DNA of 64,000 nt from Kordiimonadaceae bacterium (GTDB lineage: Bacteria; Pseudomonadota; Alphaproteobacteria; Sphingomonadales; Kordiimonadaceae): positions 124,001-188,000 of the forward strand of contig JAEPQB010000002.1 of NCBI GenBank assembly GCA_017640725.1, written 5' to 3'. Below the pieces are notes generated by a model. The model was given only the letters and a program-made list of their open reading frames with translations, searched no databases and had not been told where the DNA came from. A program made the position numbers and the translations under genes. The number at the start of each line of letters is the position of its first letter. Position 1 is the stretch's first letter. Positions 1 to 9,472 of this stretch are shown here, piece by piece.

Positions 1-180
1 ATGGCTGAACTGAACGATCGTGAAAAGCATATTCTGACTGAGCGCCGTTTGGCAGACCCCGCCAAAACGCTTGAAGAGCTGTCACAAGAATACGGCGTCA
101 GCCGCGAGCGTATTCGTCAGATTGAAGTGCGTGCGTTTGAAAAAGTGCAAAAACACATGCGGTTAGCTGCAAGCAACTAA
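1..180 (+). CDS. rpoH: RNA polymerase heat-shock sigma factor RpoH, C-terminal fragment
   Basis: This is the last 59 codons of a sigma-70 family protein, cut by the window edge; the ATG at position 1 is probably an internal methionine. The fragment is region 4, the helix-turn-helix that reads the -35 element: it contains the signature YGVSRERIRQIE followed by VRAFEKVQKHM. The RERIRQIEVRAFEKVQ wording matches alphaproteobacterial RpoH (sigma-32) better than RpoD, and the protein stops soon after region 4, as RpoH does. RpoH directs transcription of heat-shock genes. A matching promoter lies before ftsH in this window. The gene converges on the minus-strand gene that ends at 190; no terminator hairpin is visible in the 9-nt gap. 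Confidence 0.85.
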   Translation: MAELNDREKHILTERRLADPAKTLEELSQEYGVSRERIRQIEVRAFEKVQKHMRLAASN

Positions 181-189
181 CCCACGGCT

Positions 190-702
190 TTAGCGAATGA
201 AATTCTTACCCGCGTTCGGGTCCACTTCTTCTTTTTCACCAAGAACTTCATGGCCCCACATGTCAACATGGGCTTGCTTTTGGGCGGCTATTTTTTTCAG
301 CCGGTCATCATTCATGCCTTGCAGGATAAAAGCCGCCACCAATGGCCCAACATAAACTAGTGCGTACCCAATTGCCGCAGAGCCATACATGAGCAAAATG
401 TTCATGATGTCGCCGACAACATTTTCCCAACCGCCACGCATTTTTGCTTGCACCATAAATGGCACGACGCCTGCCAGGTTGGTAAAGCCAACGCATTGCA
501 GTTTCTCGGCTCTAAATTCGCCTTTACCCGTAAAACCCAACACGATTGTAGGCACAATGCCGATCGCCATAATGATGGACGCATCAAGGCTATAAAATGC
601 TGAGGCCGCCATACCGATGATCAGCAAGGGGCCAAAGCCCGACACTTCCTGCTGGCGTCTGCGACGGCGTATCACCGGTGGTTTTTTCTTTTCATTCGCC
701 AT
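190..702 (-). CDS. Predicted inner-membrane protein of unknown function
   Basis: I do not recognise a family. The 170-residue protein has a basic cytoplasmic-looking N terminus (KKKPPVIRRRRRQQ), hydrophobic segments at roughly residues 25-60 (two short helices) and 95-130, and a charged C-terminal tail rich in K, D and E. The start at 702 is chosen because AGGTGA lies 6 nt upstream of that ATG; an alternative TTG lies two codons earlier. It begins 11 nt after the stop of the kinase-like gene, so the two are almost certainly co-transcribed and may form one membrane-associated system. The kinase-like partner has its own C-terminal membrane helix. Function cannot be inferred beyond membrane location. 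Confidence 0.75.
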   Translation of the reverse strand: MANEKKKPPVIRRRRRQQEVSGFGPLLIIGMAASAFYSLDASIIMAIGIVPTIVLGFTGKGEFRAEKLQCVGFTNLAGVVPFMVQAKMRGGWENVVGDIMNILLMYGSAAIGYALVYVGPLVAAFILQGMNDDRLKKIAAQKQAHVDMWGHEVLGEKEEVDPNAGKNFIR

Positions 703-712
703 CTTCAATCAC

Positions 713-2737
713 CTAAAAAAACGTCAGGAAGCCGACTACGAAGAATGCGGCAAAAGCAACCGCCCGGCTGCCGCGCAAGCCCGCTTTCCGGGCCTCTGGG
801 TCATTCGGTTGAACTTTTTTCATGAGTTTGGTGCGCTCGCGTTCCAAACGACTAACCGCTGTTCGCGCCTTGGCAAACTCACGGGCATCTTCGGCCTGGA
901 TTTTCACCATATTGACTTCGCTCACAAGTTTCGCGATGTCCCCACCCTTTTTCGACTTTTCCAGGGCGGCCTGCACTTGTTCGCGTCTTTTTTTGTTTTT
1001 CAAACCTTTCACGGCTGGCGCCAGTCCATCAACCAGTTTTGATGTCAGGCCAGGCAGAGCTTCCATTTTGCAGCGCTGCTGCAATAAGCCGAAAAAGTTC
1101 AGCGAAAGACTGTTGAATTTGGCTGGGTTATGTTGGGCCGCCATCAATCCGTTGAATTCACGCTCCAAATCCACGCCGTGCGTCGCGCAAAAGGCCGCTA
1201 AATGACGGTCCAGAAGCACGTTGCGAATGGTACCGTTCGCGGCAACCCGTTCCATCGCCCGCATCAGCTGCAAAATCGAACCAATCCAGACATTGCTGAA
1301 GCGCTGTGACACACAAGGCAAAATCGGGTTCATCTCATAAAGAACCCTTTCCATACCCTTGCCCAGCTGTTTGTTGCCTGCGAAAGCCATCATCTTGCGC
1401 AGATCTGCCATTTTGGAACCAACTTTGACCCCTTGCATTTCACTGATATCTGCAAGGGTTTGCAAAAACTTGCTGTCCAAAAGCTCGACGATAGAAGAAA
1501 GCGTCTCGCGGTCGTCCCGGGAGAAGGCTTCAGAAATCATGGAAGGCAATCCATCAAGGAAAAACGAATGCCCTTTGAAATGGATCGGGCCTGTTGGGTG
1601 CAGGAACATGCAAACCCGGGCCACCATTTTATAGTCATCTGAGCGCATGCCGCCAAAGCCACTATCCGGCTTGACATTCAACAGGGATTCCAACCGATCT
1701 GTTAATATTTCGTCTCGGAAAGACATCTGAACCCAGGAAGGGAAATCAATAGATTTCAAAAAGTTAGCGGCCTCCGCCGGATCCCTGGCAAAGGCATGGG
1801 CGAGAAGGCGTCGGTCAACGACGGCAACACCTTTGAAGTTGGTTGGCCGGTTCATTGACCAGGCCCGCATGGTTGTGCGCTTTGGTTTCCCGACCCCTTC
1901 AAACCAGTCAAGCACGTCTTCCGCGCCCCAACGCTCTTCCACTTCGTCGGCCGTCAACCCGCGGATCAAAGTGCCAAGTGCCCCCGGTATCTCTCGGCCA
2001 CCACTCAGTGCCCAATAAGATCCCTGATTAACCCGCGCCATCAACATGCTGTCTTTGTCGCGGCCTTTCCAGACTTGTTCGCCAAAATATAGCGCCGACA
2101 TGGTGGCACCCATCTGGTAATAGTCGGACGTTACATCACCAATGCCCCGGCCTGTACCATCCGCCAGAGCAGTGTCCAACGGCTCCATCGCAAACGGCTG
2201 CATATAGCCCGGCGGCATGCTGTAGCATTCACCGACAACCACATCGTCACTATTGGGTGTGCTGAAATACACATTGTGCGGCATGATAGACCGGTGGGTA
2301 AAACCACGCTTGTGAAGGGCTGTAATTGCTTTCAAAATCGAAAGCGCAACATTGGCTCTGAGCCGGTTGGCGTTAACTCGCGGATTAAGCTGACCATCCG
2401 GGCTCAAGAGAGCGCCGCCGGTCGGACGCCCAAAAACAGTCACCAGTCGCTGCACCTTGCGACCATTAATCTGCAGGTTCATCAAACCGCGATTAATGGG
2501 ACAGATAAGATTGCCAACTGGCTTGTTTTTAAGGGACTTAAAGACTTCGTTACGTAAGGGAATAGAGGGATGATGCACCAACGCATAAATGTCGCCGCCA
2601 GACTTTTCTTTGTCTTTCGCCGAGTAAGCGTCCCCGCCACGCGTACTAAATTCCGGGAGCGGGCTGGACGTGATCACTTCATAGCGATCACCAAAAGCGC
2701 TTTGAGTATCAGGAACTGGCGCAATTTCGCCGCTCAC
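713..2737 (-). CDS. Degenerate serine/threonine protein kinase-like protein with C-terminal membrane anchor
   Basis: The N-terminal third (about residues 15-290) reads as a protein-kinase fold. LHKRGFTHRSIMPHNVYF aligns with the catalytic loop, SDYYQMG with helix F, and a C-lobe ending near EERWGAEDVLDW follows. The catalytic residues are missing: HRD is HRS (near residue 149), DFG is GEC (near 170), and the VAIK lysine position reads YALVHHP. The loop Asn is kept. It is therefore probably a pseudokinase acting as a scaffold or regulator. The remaining ~350 residues are helical and unassigned, then a basic stretch and a last hydrophobic helix (AVAFAAFFVVGFL) suggest a tail anchor. The GTG at 2737 is preferred because AGGGGA lies 6 nt upstream; the frame stays open to 2845 but that extension lacks a ribosome site. 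It is the first gene of a pair with the membrane protein at 190-702. Confidence 0.7.
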   Translation of the reverse strand: MSGEIAPVPDTQSAFGDRYEVITSSPLPEFSTRGGDAYSAKDKEKSGGDIYALVHHPSIPLRNEVFKSLKNKPVGNLICPINRGLMNLQINGRKVQRLVTVFGRPTGGALLSPDGQLNPRVNANRLRANVALSILKAITALHKRGFTHRSIMPHNVYFSTPNSDDVVVGECYSMPPGYMQPFAMEPLDTALADGTGRGIGDVTSDYYQMGATMSALYFGEQVWKGRDKDSMLMARVNQGSYWALSGGREIPGALGTLIRGLTADEVEERWGAEDVLDWFEGVGKPKRTTMRAWSMNRPTNFKGVAVVDRRLLAHAFARDPAEAANFLKSIDFPSWVQMSFRDEILTDRLESLLNVKPDSGFGGMRSDDYKMVARVCMFLHPTGPIHFKGHSFFLDGLPSMISEAFSRDDRETLSSIVELLDSKFLQTLADISEMQGVKVGSKMADLRKMMAFAGNKQLGKGMERVLYEMNPILPCVSQRFSNVWIGSILQLMRAMERVAANGTIRNVLLDRHLAAFCATHGVDLEREFNGLMAAQHNPAKFNSLSLNFFGLLQQRCKMEALPGLTSKLVDGLAPAVKGLKNKKRREQVQAALEKSKKGGDIAKLVSEVNMVKIQAEDAREFAKARTAVSRLERERTKLMKKVQPNDPEARKAGLRGSRAVAFAAFFVVGFLTFF

Positions 2738-2853
2738 TGCGTTTCCCCTTACATGCTTCCCGAACCAATCAGATTCTTCAACAACAAACCCATACAAGTC
2801 AACAATCGTGCGCCATTTCCACCGTAAAAAAGTGTAAAATGGCACGAAGTGTG

Positions 2854-2872
2854 ACTTTGTGATTCACAAAGT
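2854..2872. repeat. 19-bp perfect palindrome, possible operator
   Basis: ACTTTGTGA-T-TCACAAAGT is a perfect 9-bp inverted repeat around one base, in the 189-nt gap between purA and the kinase-like gene. Its centre is GATTC, a GANTC site of the kind methylated by CcrM in alphaproteobacteria. No T-run follows on either strand, so it does not look like an intrinsic terminator. It lies about 115 nt upstream of the chosen start of the kinase-like gene and could be a regulator binding site. Inference only. Confidence 0.45.
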
Positions 2873-2926
2873 TACATTCAAATTATTAACGTAAAGAAAA
2901 CGGGGCGTTAGATGGTTAACGACAAG

Positions 2927-4219
2927 TTAGTCCAAAAACGGGTCTCGAACCAAAATTGTGTCGTCCCGCTCCGGGCTTGTTGACAGCATGGCAACCGGCA
3001 CACCAATCAGTTCTTCGATGCGACGAATATATTTGACTGCCGTTGCGGGAAGATCCGCCCAGCTGCGCGCACCGAATGTGGTTTCAGACCAACCTTCAAG
3101 CGTTTCATAAACGGCTTCAACGTCCGCCTGGTCTTCCATGCCGTATGGCAGATAATCCACAACTTCGCCTTTGTGCTTGTAGCCAACACAGACTTTGATC
3201 TCTTCCAGGCCATCCAGAACATCAAGTTTTGTCAGGGCAATACCGTCGACACCGCCAACTGTAAGGCTTTGACGCACGAGCACGGCATCGAACCAACCGC
3301 AGCGACGCGAACGCCCTGTCACGGTGCCAAACTCATGTCCCTTTTCACCCAAATACTGGCCAACCTCATTGTCCTGCTCTGATGGGAATGGTCCTGAACC
3401 AACGCGCGTAGTGTACGCTTTGGTAATTCCCAGCACATAATCAAGCGCACGAGGACCCATGCCAGAGCCGCCCGCAGCTTGGCCAGCAATGGTGTTGGAA
3501 GACGTGACAAACGGATATGTACCGTGGTCAATGTCCAGCAATGTGCCTTGGGCACCTTCAAACAGTACTTTCTTGCCCTCATGCTGGGCGTCATCCAGCG
3601 TACGCCAAACATTGCTGACATATGGCAAGATTTTATCTGCCATTTCCATCAGCTCGTCCGCGATTTCAGCGGCATTGATCTCATCGTGCCCCAAGCCCTT
3701 GCGCAGCGCATTATGGTGCGTCAGCGCAACTGCCAGACGGGCTTCAACAATCTCGCGGGACTGCAAATCGCAAACGCGCAGCGCACGACGACCAACTTTA
3801 TCTTCATACGCTGGGCCAATACCGCGGCGCGTCGTGCCGATTTTCACGCCCTTCGACGCATCTTCGCGCAAAGCATCAAGTTCGCGGTGATACGGCATGA
3901 TGAGTGTAGCGTTGGCTGCGACCTGCAGGCTAGTTGGGTTAATATCCACGCCCTGCCCGCGCAGTGTTTCAATTTCCTTCAACAGCGCCCATGGGTCGAT
4001 AACAACACCGTTGCCGATAACACTGACTTTGCCGCCACGCACAATACCTGAAGGAAGCAGCGACAGTTTGTAAACTTTACCGTCGATCACAAGCGTATGG
4101 CCGGCGTTATGGCCACCTTGGAAACGCACAACCACATCGGCGCGTTCTGAAAGCCAGTCAACAATCTTGCCTTTGCCCTCATCGCCCCATTGAGAGCCAA
4201 CAACAACTACGTTGCCCAT
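2927..4219 (-). CDS. purA: Adenylosuccinate synthetase
   Basis: PurA joins IMP and aspartate using GTP to give adenylosuccinate, the first committed step to AMP (EC 6.3.4.4), in the cytoplasm. The 430-residue length is standard. The N-terminal signature [19 protein letters not shown] holds the phosphate loop and catalytic Asp; [10 protein letters not shown] follows, and later [14 protein letters not shown], the second family signature, and [12 protein letters not shown] in the C-terminal half. It lies 38 nt downstream of hisZ in a serC-serA-hisZ-purA series of same-strand genes, a common alphaproteobacterial order, so it is probably co-transcribed with hisZ. Confidence 0.97.
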   Translation of the reverse strand: MGNVVVVGSQWGDEGKGKIVDWLSERADVVVRFQGGHNAGHTLVIDGKVYKLSLLPSGIVRGGKVSVIGNGVVIDPWALLKEIETLRGQGVDINPTSLQVAANATLIMPYHRELDALREDASKGVKIGTTRRGIGPAYEDKVGRRALRVCDLQSREIVEARLAVALTHHNALRKGLGHDEINAAEIADELMEMADKILPYVSNVWRTLDDAQHEGKKVLFEGAQGTLLDIDHGTYPFVTSSNTIAGQAAGGSGMGPRALDYVLGITKAYTTRVGSGPFPSEQDNEVGQYLGEKGHEFGTVTGRSRRCGWFDAVLVRQSLTVGGVDGIALTKLDVLDGLEEIKVCVGYKHKGEVVDYLPYGMEDQADVEAVYETLEGWSETTFGARSWADLPATAVKYIRRIEELIGVPVAMLSTSPERDDTILVRDPFLD

Positions 4220-4257
4220 CTTGTATCCCCTTACCGGATTGTACGCGTGTGAAACAG

Positions 4258-5433
4258 TTAAACAGTCTTGATTTGGCCGTCCAAAAGGATATGGCTACAG
4301 CCAAGCCGACGCGCTTCTTTGACGGCATCTGCGGCTTCTGTCAAGCCTTGAATGGTGCGGTGCCCAGCGGCGCGCTGAGTGGCAGCATCCTTGGCACTTG
4401 TTCCATAAGGCAAAAATAGTTTTTCCGCCTGTGAAGGCGCCGGAAGTGCCTCGATCAAGCTATCCATATAAACGGAAAAACCTGTCGCTTCTTCGGTATG
4501 CCCATCCGGGTGCTCAACGAGGTAGCGTCCACCCCGGCCAAGTTCGCTTTGGTTCCCTTTTGCAAATAAGGCAAAGCCTATACCGCTTTTGTATTCGAAC
4601 CCGTGGCTTTCGCACGGATCAACTGTGATTTGAAGGTTTGGCAGTTCCGTGGAAATCAAATCGACCAGACGCCCAAGCCTTGCCACCAACTGGCCAGCAC
4701 TGCCTTTGAACTCTAGCGTTTTTAAACCCGCTAGCGCGTCCGCCGCAGGACCAGAAGCAGAGAGCAAGGCTTCGAAATCGGCGACCACCGCATCGGATAG
4801 TCCGATAAGGCCGCCAGCATATTTGGCATTGAGGGCTTCAAACACCTGACTTTTCTCGGCGTCGGAAAGGCCGTGTTTTTCTGCAAGCAATGGTGCGATG
4901 GGTGCCAGCGTCAGGTCGATCGACATCTCACTGATACCGACGTGGGTCAAAGCCTCTACGGCCAGTCTCACCACCTCAAATTCGGCTTCAAGGCTATTGG
5001 AGCCAATGAGCTCAAAGCCAGCCTGCACAAATTGGCGGGATGGTCGCACCTGGCTTCCTTTGGTACGCAACACATTTCCCGTGTAACTCAGGCGCAGGGG
5101 TCGCTCTGCATCCGAAAGCCTGGTGGCAGCCAAACGCGCGATCTGCACGGTCATGTCGGCACGCACGGCCATCATGCTTTGGGTATCAGGGTCCATGATG
5201 CGGAACATCGCTTTGGCGCGCGTAGCCTCTGCCCCAACCAACAGACTGTCTTCATACTCAACAACTGGCGGTGCGACCCTGTCATAACCATATGATAGGA
5301 AACAATCCATCAAGCCCCGCACAAGGGTTGCTTCATGCTCAGCCTTTGGAGCCAGTTGATCGCGAAACCCTTCAGGCAACAAGGCTTGGCGGGCATATTC
5401 GTTGCCCGCCTTGATGGATGATGGACCGTTCAT
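4258..5433 (-). CDS. hisZ: ATP phosphoribosyltransferase regulatory subunit HisZ
   Basis: HisZ is a catalytically inactive paralogue of histidyl-tRNA synthetase that forms a complex with the short form of HisG and is required for the first step of histidine synthesis. The protein has the class II synthetase core ([19 protein letters not shown] near the N terminus; [12 protein letters not shown] as a motif-2-like segment; GRGGRYL in the motif-3 region). At 391 residues it lacks the full anticodon-binding domain of HisS. Position between serA and purA is typical for alphaproteobacterial hisZ rather than hisS. hisG is not in the window. A HisS misassignment is the only serious alternative. Confidence 0.88.
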   Translation of the reverse strand: MNGPSSIKAGNEYARQALLPEGFRDQLAPKAEHEATLVRGLMDCFLSYGYDRVAPPVVEYEDSLLVGAEATRAKAMFRIMDPDTQSMMAVRADMTVQIARLAATRLSDAERPLRLSYTGNVLRTKGSQVRPSRQFVQAGFELIGSNSLEAEFEVVRLAVEALTHVGISEMSIDLTLAPIAPLLAEKHGLSDAEKSQVFEALNAKYAGGLIGLSDAVVADFEALLSASGPAADALAGLKTLEFKGSAGQLVARLGRLVDLISTELPNLQITVDPCESHGFEYKSGIGFALFAKGNQSELGRGGRYLVEHPDGHTEEATGFSVYMDSLIEALPAPSQAEKLFLPYGTSAKDAATQRAAGHRTIQGLTEAADAVKEARRLGCSHILLDGQIKTV

Positions 5434-5454
5434 TTGGCCCGCTCCTATGGACAG

Positions 5455-7032
5455 TTAAAACGACAATTTTTTCGTTTGTCGTACATGCGCGAGTGCGGCC
5501 AGTTGGTCAAGCACAATATCCTTCACAGGCTCGTCAACTGACACCAGCGCAACCGCCTCTTCCCCAAGCACTTTCCGGCCAAGTGCAAAGGTCGCGACAT
5601 TGACGCCGTTGTGGCCCAGCAGAGAGCCCAGCGCACCAATAAAACCGGGTTTGTCATCATTGACAACATACAACATGTTGGGCGCCAGTTCGGCCTCAAG
5701 CATCACGTCGTTCACTTCCACAATGCGTGGCTTTTGGTTGGCGAACAAAGTGCCTGAAACGGAACGAGAGCCGCGCTCGGTGTCTACGGTGAGTTTGATC
5801 AGCGTGTGATAGTCACCTTCGCGGTCATGCTTCACTTCGGTGATTTGGATGTTGCGTTTTTTGGCAACCACCGGGGCGTTCACCATATTGATGCTGCTCA
5901 TCAGAGGGGACAGGAGACCCTCAAGCACAACAGCCGTCAGCGGATTGGTGTTGAGTGTACCCACATGACCTTCATACTCAATAACCACGCGCTTCAGGCC
6001 GGTTTCAGTGATCTGGCCAGCGAAGCCGCCGATTTGCTTGGCGAGTTCCATATAGGGTTTGAGCTTGGGCGCTTCCTCAGCACTCAGCGACGGCATGTTG
6101 AGGGCGTTTGTTACACCGCCGGTTAGCAGATAGTCTGACATTTGCTCTGCGACCTGCAGCGCCACATTGACCTGCGCTTCGCTGGTTGAGGCACCAAGAT
6201 GCGGGGTGCAAATGACCCGCTCATGCCCAAACAGTGGGTTTTCCGTGGCTGGTTCAACTTCAAACACATCAAGCGCGGCGCCAGACACTTTGCCGCTGTC
6301 GAGCGCTTCCTGCAGCGCGGCTTCGTCAATCAGACCGCCGCGCGCACAGTTCACGATGCGTACGCCATCTTTCATTTTCGGGAAAGCGTCAGCGCCAACG
6401 ATGCCGCGTGTTTGGTCTGTTAGCGGCGTATGCAGGGAAATGACATCTGCCCGTTCAAAAAGCTCATCAAGTTCAACTTTCTGGATGCCCAGGTCCGCTG
6501 CGCGCTCCACCGCCAGGAAGGGGTCAAATGCAACCACTTTCATGCGCAGGCCAAGGGCCCGCTCCGCAACGATGGAGCCGATGTTACCGCACCCAATTAG
6601 ACCAAGAGTTTTGCCGGTAAGCTCAACACCCATAAATCTGGACTTTTCCCACTTGCCTGCTTGTGTGCTTTCGTTCGCCTGCGGGATTTGACGCGCCAGC
6701 GCCATCATCATTGCGATGGCGTGCTCTGCTGTTGTGATTGAGTTACCAAACGGCGTGTTCATCACCACCACACCGGCGTCTGTTGCTGCCGGGATGTCGA
6801 TATTGTCAACACCGATACCGGCGCGGCCAACCACCTTCAGGTTTTTGGCTGCCTTAAGAACATTTGGTGTTGCTTTGGTTGCTGAGCGAACTGCGAGGCC
6901 ATCATACTCACCGATGATCTCAATCAGTTCTTCTTTGCTCAGGCCAGGTTTAAAATCTACTTCGATGCCACGCTCTTTGAAAACTTGTTCCGCAAGTGGG
7001 CTCATTTTGTCTGAAATCAGTACTTTTGGCAT
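5455..7032 (-). CDS. serA: D-3-phosphoglycerate dehydrogenase
   Basis: SerA oxidises 3-phosphoglycerate to 3-phosphohydroxypyruvate with NAD, the first step of serine synthesis (EC 1.1.1.95). The 525-residue protein is the long form: a substrate domain (about 1-100 and 285-320), a Rossmann NAD domain with GLIGCGNIGS, the catalytic-region motifs NCARGGLIDE and CTPHLGASTSEAQ, an allosteric substrate-binding domain (about 330-450), and a C-terminal ACT domain. The start at 7032 (MPKVLISD) is where family similarity begins and AAAGG precedes it; the frame is open further upstream to 7164 but that extension is low-complexity and unlike SerA. It lies 86 nt after serC, so both probably share the serC leader. 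Confidence 0.95.
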   Translation of the reverse strand: MPKVLISDKMSPLAEQVFKERGIEVDFKPGLSKEELIEIIGEYDGLAVRSATKATPNVLKAAKNLKVVGRAGIGVDNIDIPAATDAGVVVMNTPFGNSITTAEHAIAMMMALARQIPQANESTQAGKWEKSRFMGVELTGKTLGLIGCGNIGSIVAERALGLRMKVVAFDPFLAVERAADLGIQKVELDELFERADVISLHTPLTDQTRGIVGADAFPKMKDGVRIVNCARGGLIDEAALQEALDSGKVSGAALDVFEVEPATENPLFGHERVICTPHLGASTSEAQVNVALQVAEQMSDYLLTGGVTNALNMPSLSAEEAPKLKPYMELAKQIGGFAGQITETGLKRVVIEYEGHVGTLNTNPLTAVVLEGLLSPLMSSINMVNAPVVAKKRNIQITEVKHDREGDYHTLIKLTVDTERGSRSVSGTLFANQKPRIVEVNDVMLEAELAPNMLYVVNDDKPGFIGALGSLLGHNGVNVATFALGRKVLGEEAVALVSVDEPVKDIVLDQLAALAHVRQTKKLSF

Positions 7033-7118
7033 GGGATTGCCTTTCTTGTTCCTTTTCGGTCTAAAACCGTCACTTTTTTGGGAAAAGGCCGACATTTTCG
7101 GCCCTAAATTCTTACTTT

Positions 7119-8276
7119 TTAGGCGTGCGACGCCTTCACTTCGCTGTAGGCCCAATCGAGCCAAGCGGTCAGCGTTTGCAGGTCTTCTGCCTCGACAGTT
7201 GCACCGGCCCAGATGCGCAAGCCCGGAGGTGCGTCACGGTATGCGCCGATATCAAAGGCAACACCTTCCGCGTCCAATAAGCTCGCAAGCTTTTTCGGCA
7301 CTGCCGCTTGCGCGTCCGCGTCAAGTCCGGCAAGCCACGGGTCGACAACCTTCAGGCAGACAGAAGTGTTTGAAATCGTTGCCGGATCAGCCGCCAGGAA
7401 AGCCGCCCATTCGGATGCTTCAACCCAATCTGAAAGCACTTTCAGGTTAGCTTCAGATTTGGCGATAAGTCCCTTCAGGCCACCAATGCTGTCGGCCCAC
7501 TCAAGCGCGTCGATATAGTCTTCAACGCACAGCATCGACGGCGTGTTGATTGTTGCGCCTTCAAAGATACCTTCAATGAGTTTGCCGCCTTTGGTCAGGC
7601 GGAAAATTTTCGGCAAAGGCCAGGAAGGTGTATAGTTTTCAAGGCGTTCCACTGCCCGCGGGCTGAGGATGAGCACGCCGTGCGCGGCCTCACCGCCCAG
7701 CACTTTTTGCCAGCTGTATGTAACCACATCCAACTTTTCAAACGGCAGGTCCATCGCGAAGGCGGCCGACGTTGCGTCACAGATCGTCAGGCCTTCGCGG
7801 TCTTCCTTGATCCAGTCTGCGTTCGGAACTTTCACACCAGAAGTCGTCCCGTTCCAGGTAAATACCACGTCGCGGTCAGTATCAACTGCCGCAAGGTCGG
7901 GCAGTTCACCGTATTCCGCTGTGTAGATGTTTACATCATCCAGCTTCAGTTGCTTGGCAACATCCGTTACCCAGCCAGCACCGAAACTTTCCCATGCCAG
8001 CATATCAACGCCCCGTGCCCCCAGCATGGACCACAGCGCCATTTCAACTGCGCCTGTATCAGACCCCGGCACAATACCAATGCGGTAACCCTCTGGTACA
8101 CCGAGGATTTCGCGTGTTTTTTCAATTGCGTATTTAAGCTTAGCTTTACCGGGCTTTGACCGGTGAGAGCGCCCGAGAAGAGCACCGTTTAGAGCGTCCG
8201 TATTCCAACCCGGACGTTTTGCGCACGGCCCAGAGCTAAACTCCGGACGCCGCGGCGCCACAAGTGGCTTTGTCAT
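7119..8276 (-). CDS. serC: Phosphoserine aminotransferase
   Basis: SerC is a PLP enzyme that transaminates 3-phosphohydroxypyruvate with glutamate to give phosphoserine (EC 2.6.1.52), the second step of the serine pathway; a related reaction serves pyridoxal phosphate synthesis. The 385-residue protein starts with [16 protein letters not shown], typical of the alphaproteobacterial SerC subgroup. The PLP lysine is in [15 protein letters not shown], and [12 protein letters not shown] forms part of the cofactor pocket. It heads the serC-serA pair. The ATG is preceded by GGAAGGA, which lies in a predicted hairpin of the leader, implying control at translation initiation. Confidence 0.95.
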   Translation of the reverse strand: MTKPLVAPRRPEFSSGPCAKRPGWNTDALNGALLGRSHRSKPGKAKLKYAIEKTREILGVPEGYRIGIVPGSDTGAVEMALWSMLGARGVDMLAWESFGAGWVTDVAKQLKLDDVNIYTAEYGELPDLAAVDTDRDVVFTWNGTTSGVKVPNADWIKEDREGLTICDATSAAFAMDLPFEKLDVVTYSWQKVLGGEAAHGVLILSPRAVERLENYTPSWPLPKIFRLTKGGKLIEGIFEGATINTPSMLCVEDYIDALEWADSIGGLKGLIAKSEANLKVLSDWVEASEWAAFLAADPATISNTSVCLKVVDPWLAGLDADAQAAVPKKLASLLDAEGVAFDIGAYRDAPPGLRIWAGATVEAEDLQTLTAWLDWAYSEVKASHA

Positions 8277-8377
8277 GTCTCTATCCTTCCAGATAGTTGC
8301 GCCTCGTTGGGGAGGCGTGTCCCAAAATGTTGCGCTGACCTCTCAGACAGCTGCTTCCCAGTCGGGGGAAGTACCGG
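8277..8377 (-). ncRNA. Structured 5' leader of serC (candidate serC motif RNA)
   Basis: On the minus strand the roughly 100-nt leader between the predicted promoter and the serC ATG holds three hairpins. They are CTTCCC/GGGAAG (8354-8371), CGCCTC/GAGGCG (8300-8317, 6 bp), and CTATC/GATAG (8281-8296), whose loop contains the Shine-Dalgarno bases GGAAGG. A conserved 'serC' leader motif of unknown ligand has been described upstream of serC-serA in alphaproteobacteria. The position, and the last hairpin holding the ribosome site, fit that class, but I could not compare it with a covariance model. It is likely to regulate serC translation. Confidence 0.55.
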
Positions 8378-8383
8378 GGACGG

Positions 8384-8411
8384 AAGATAGAGAAAGGGCC
8401 ATCAGAGTCAA
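8384..8411 (-). promoter_or_regulatory. Predicted sigma-70 type promoter for serC-serA
   Basis: On the minus strand TTGACT (8411-8406) and TATCTT (8389-8384) are separated by 16 nt. The -35 matches 5 of 6 and the -10 matches 4 of 6 consensus bases. Transcription would begin near 8377 and give the hairpin-rich leader before serC. The upstream DMT transporter gene ends at 8442, so this promoter sits just beyond its stop. Confidence 0.5.
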
Positions 8412-8441
8412 TGAAATTAAAATGATGCGCGGCAGAAGTTT

Positions 8442-9320
8442 TTATGACACTTGCTTTGAAGCTGCCCGGCGCTGACCAGCGACGACAACGGCTAAGATGC
8501 CGCCAAGGATCAAAAGAGAAGCGATTACAAGACGTTGTGACAATGGCTCCGCAACAATCAGCACACCGCCGAAGGCTGCGATCACTGGCACCAGAAGCTG
8601 CAGCACCCCAGCTTGCAGTCCACTTAAACCCTTCAGCGCTGCATACCAGAGCGCGTAGCCAACACCAGACGCGAGCCCACCAGACAAAGCCGCATAGAAA
8701 ATGCCTTCCACGCTGATGTCACGGGCAACAACCATGACAGCCAACAAAGGCAGCAGCATTGGTGCCGTGCGCACAAAATTGGCGTAGGTGTCCTGTAGCG
8801 GGTGCTGTGAACCCTTGCCAATCAGGGTATAGCCTGCCCAGGCCATGCCTGCCACCGCCATCAGCAAGAACCCGCCCAACGACGGTGCCGCGGCGCCCGG
8901 CAGCATCAGGTAAGCAAAACCGCCAATTGCCAGCAGCAGGCCACCCCATTCAAAAGCACCCAATCGCACGCCGGAAACCAAGGTAACCGCCAACATCGAA
9001 AGCTGAACGGACCCAAAAAGTATGAGCGCCCCCGTACCCGTTTCCAGTAACAGGTAGGCATAGGAAAATGCGACAGCGTACATGAACAGACACACTGCCC
9101 CCCACCAGCTCCCAGCCCGCAAGGGGTTCGCATCCCGTTTTCTTGCCAAGACAATGACCCACAACACCACAATACCAGTGAGCATGCGGATCACAGTGAA
9201 GGAGGCGGCGTCAATTGCGCCAGACCCAAGCGCCAATCGGCATAAAACCGAGTTTGCCGCAAATGACACCAGCGCCAGCGCGGTTAGGGCCGTAATTTTT
9301 AATGGGTTTGTTGGTGCCAT
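8442..9320 (-). CDS. DMT superfamily (EamA-type) transporter
   Basis: The 292-residue protein is hydrophobic throughout and fits ten transmembrane helices in two EamA repeats of five (about residues 8-135 and 145-285). Typical features are the small-residue helix SFAANSVLCRLAL near the N terminus, FAYLMLPG at the end of the first repeat, and AGMAWAGYTLIGKGS and PVIAAFGGVLIVAEPLSQRL in the second repeat. EamA proteins usually export amino acids or other metabolites; the substrate here cannot be told. It is encoded upstream of serC on the same strand, with 165 nt and a promoter between, so it may be a separate unit. Confidence 0.9.
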   Translation of the reverse strand: MAPTNPLKITALTALALVSFAANSVLCRLALGSGAIDAASFTVIRMLTGIVVLWVIVLARKRDANPLRAGSWWGAVCLFMYAVAFSYAYLLLETGTGALILFGSVQLSMLAVTLVSGVRLGAFEWGGLLLAIGGFAYLMLPGAAAPSLGGFLLMAVAGMAWAGYTLIGKGSQHPLQDTYANFVRTAPMLLPLLAVMVVARDISVEGIFYAALSGGLASGVGYALWYAALKGLSGLQAGVLQLLVPVIAAFGGVLIVAEPLSQRLVIASLLILGGILAVVVAGQRRAASKQVS

Positions 9321-9366
9321 GGTTTCGCCTTGTTGGGTGCCGACACTATGGCGAATTTGTCACGCG

Positions 9367-9395
9367 TTGCAATCGGCCTCGCAGTCATGTGATAC
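9367..9395 (+). promoter_or_regulatory. Weak sigma-70 type promoter candidate for the EF-hand lipoprotein gene
   Basis: TTGCAA (9367-9372) and TGATAC (9390-9395) are 17 nt apart, 78 nt before the ATG. The -10 match is poor. In the leader that follows, CTGAAAAG-GAA-CTTTTCAG (9442-9460) is an 8-bp hairpin that ends at the ribosome-binding bases, 13 nt before the start codon. Confidence 0.3.
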
Positions 9396-9472
9396 TTTTC
9401 TCTCATTCACGCGAAGGGAAGGTAGATGCTGGCTCGTAAGTCTGAAAAGGAACTTTTCAGGATTTTAATTTC

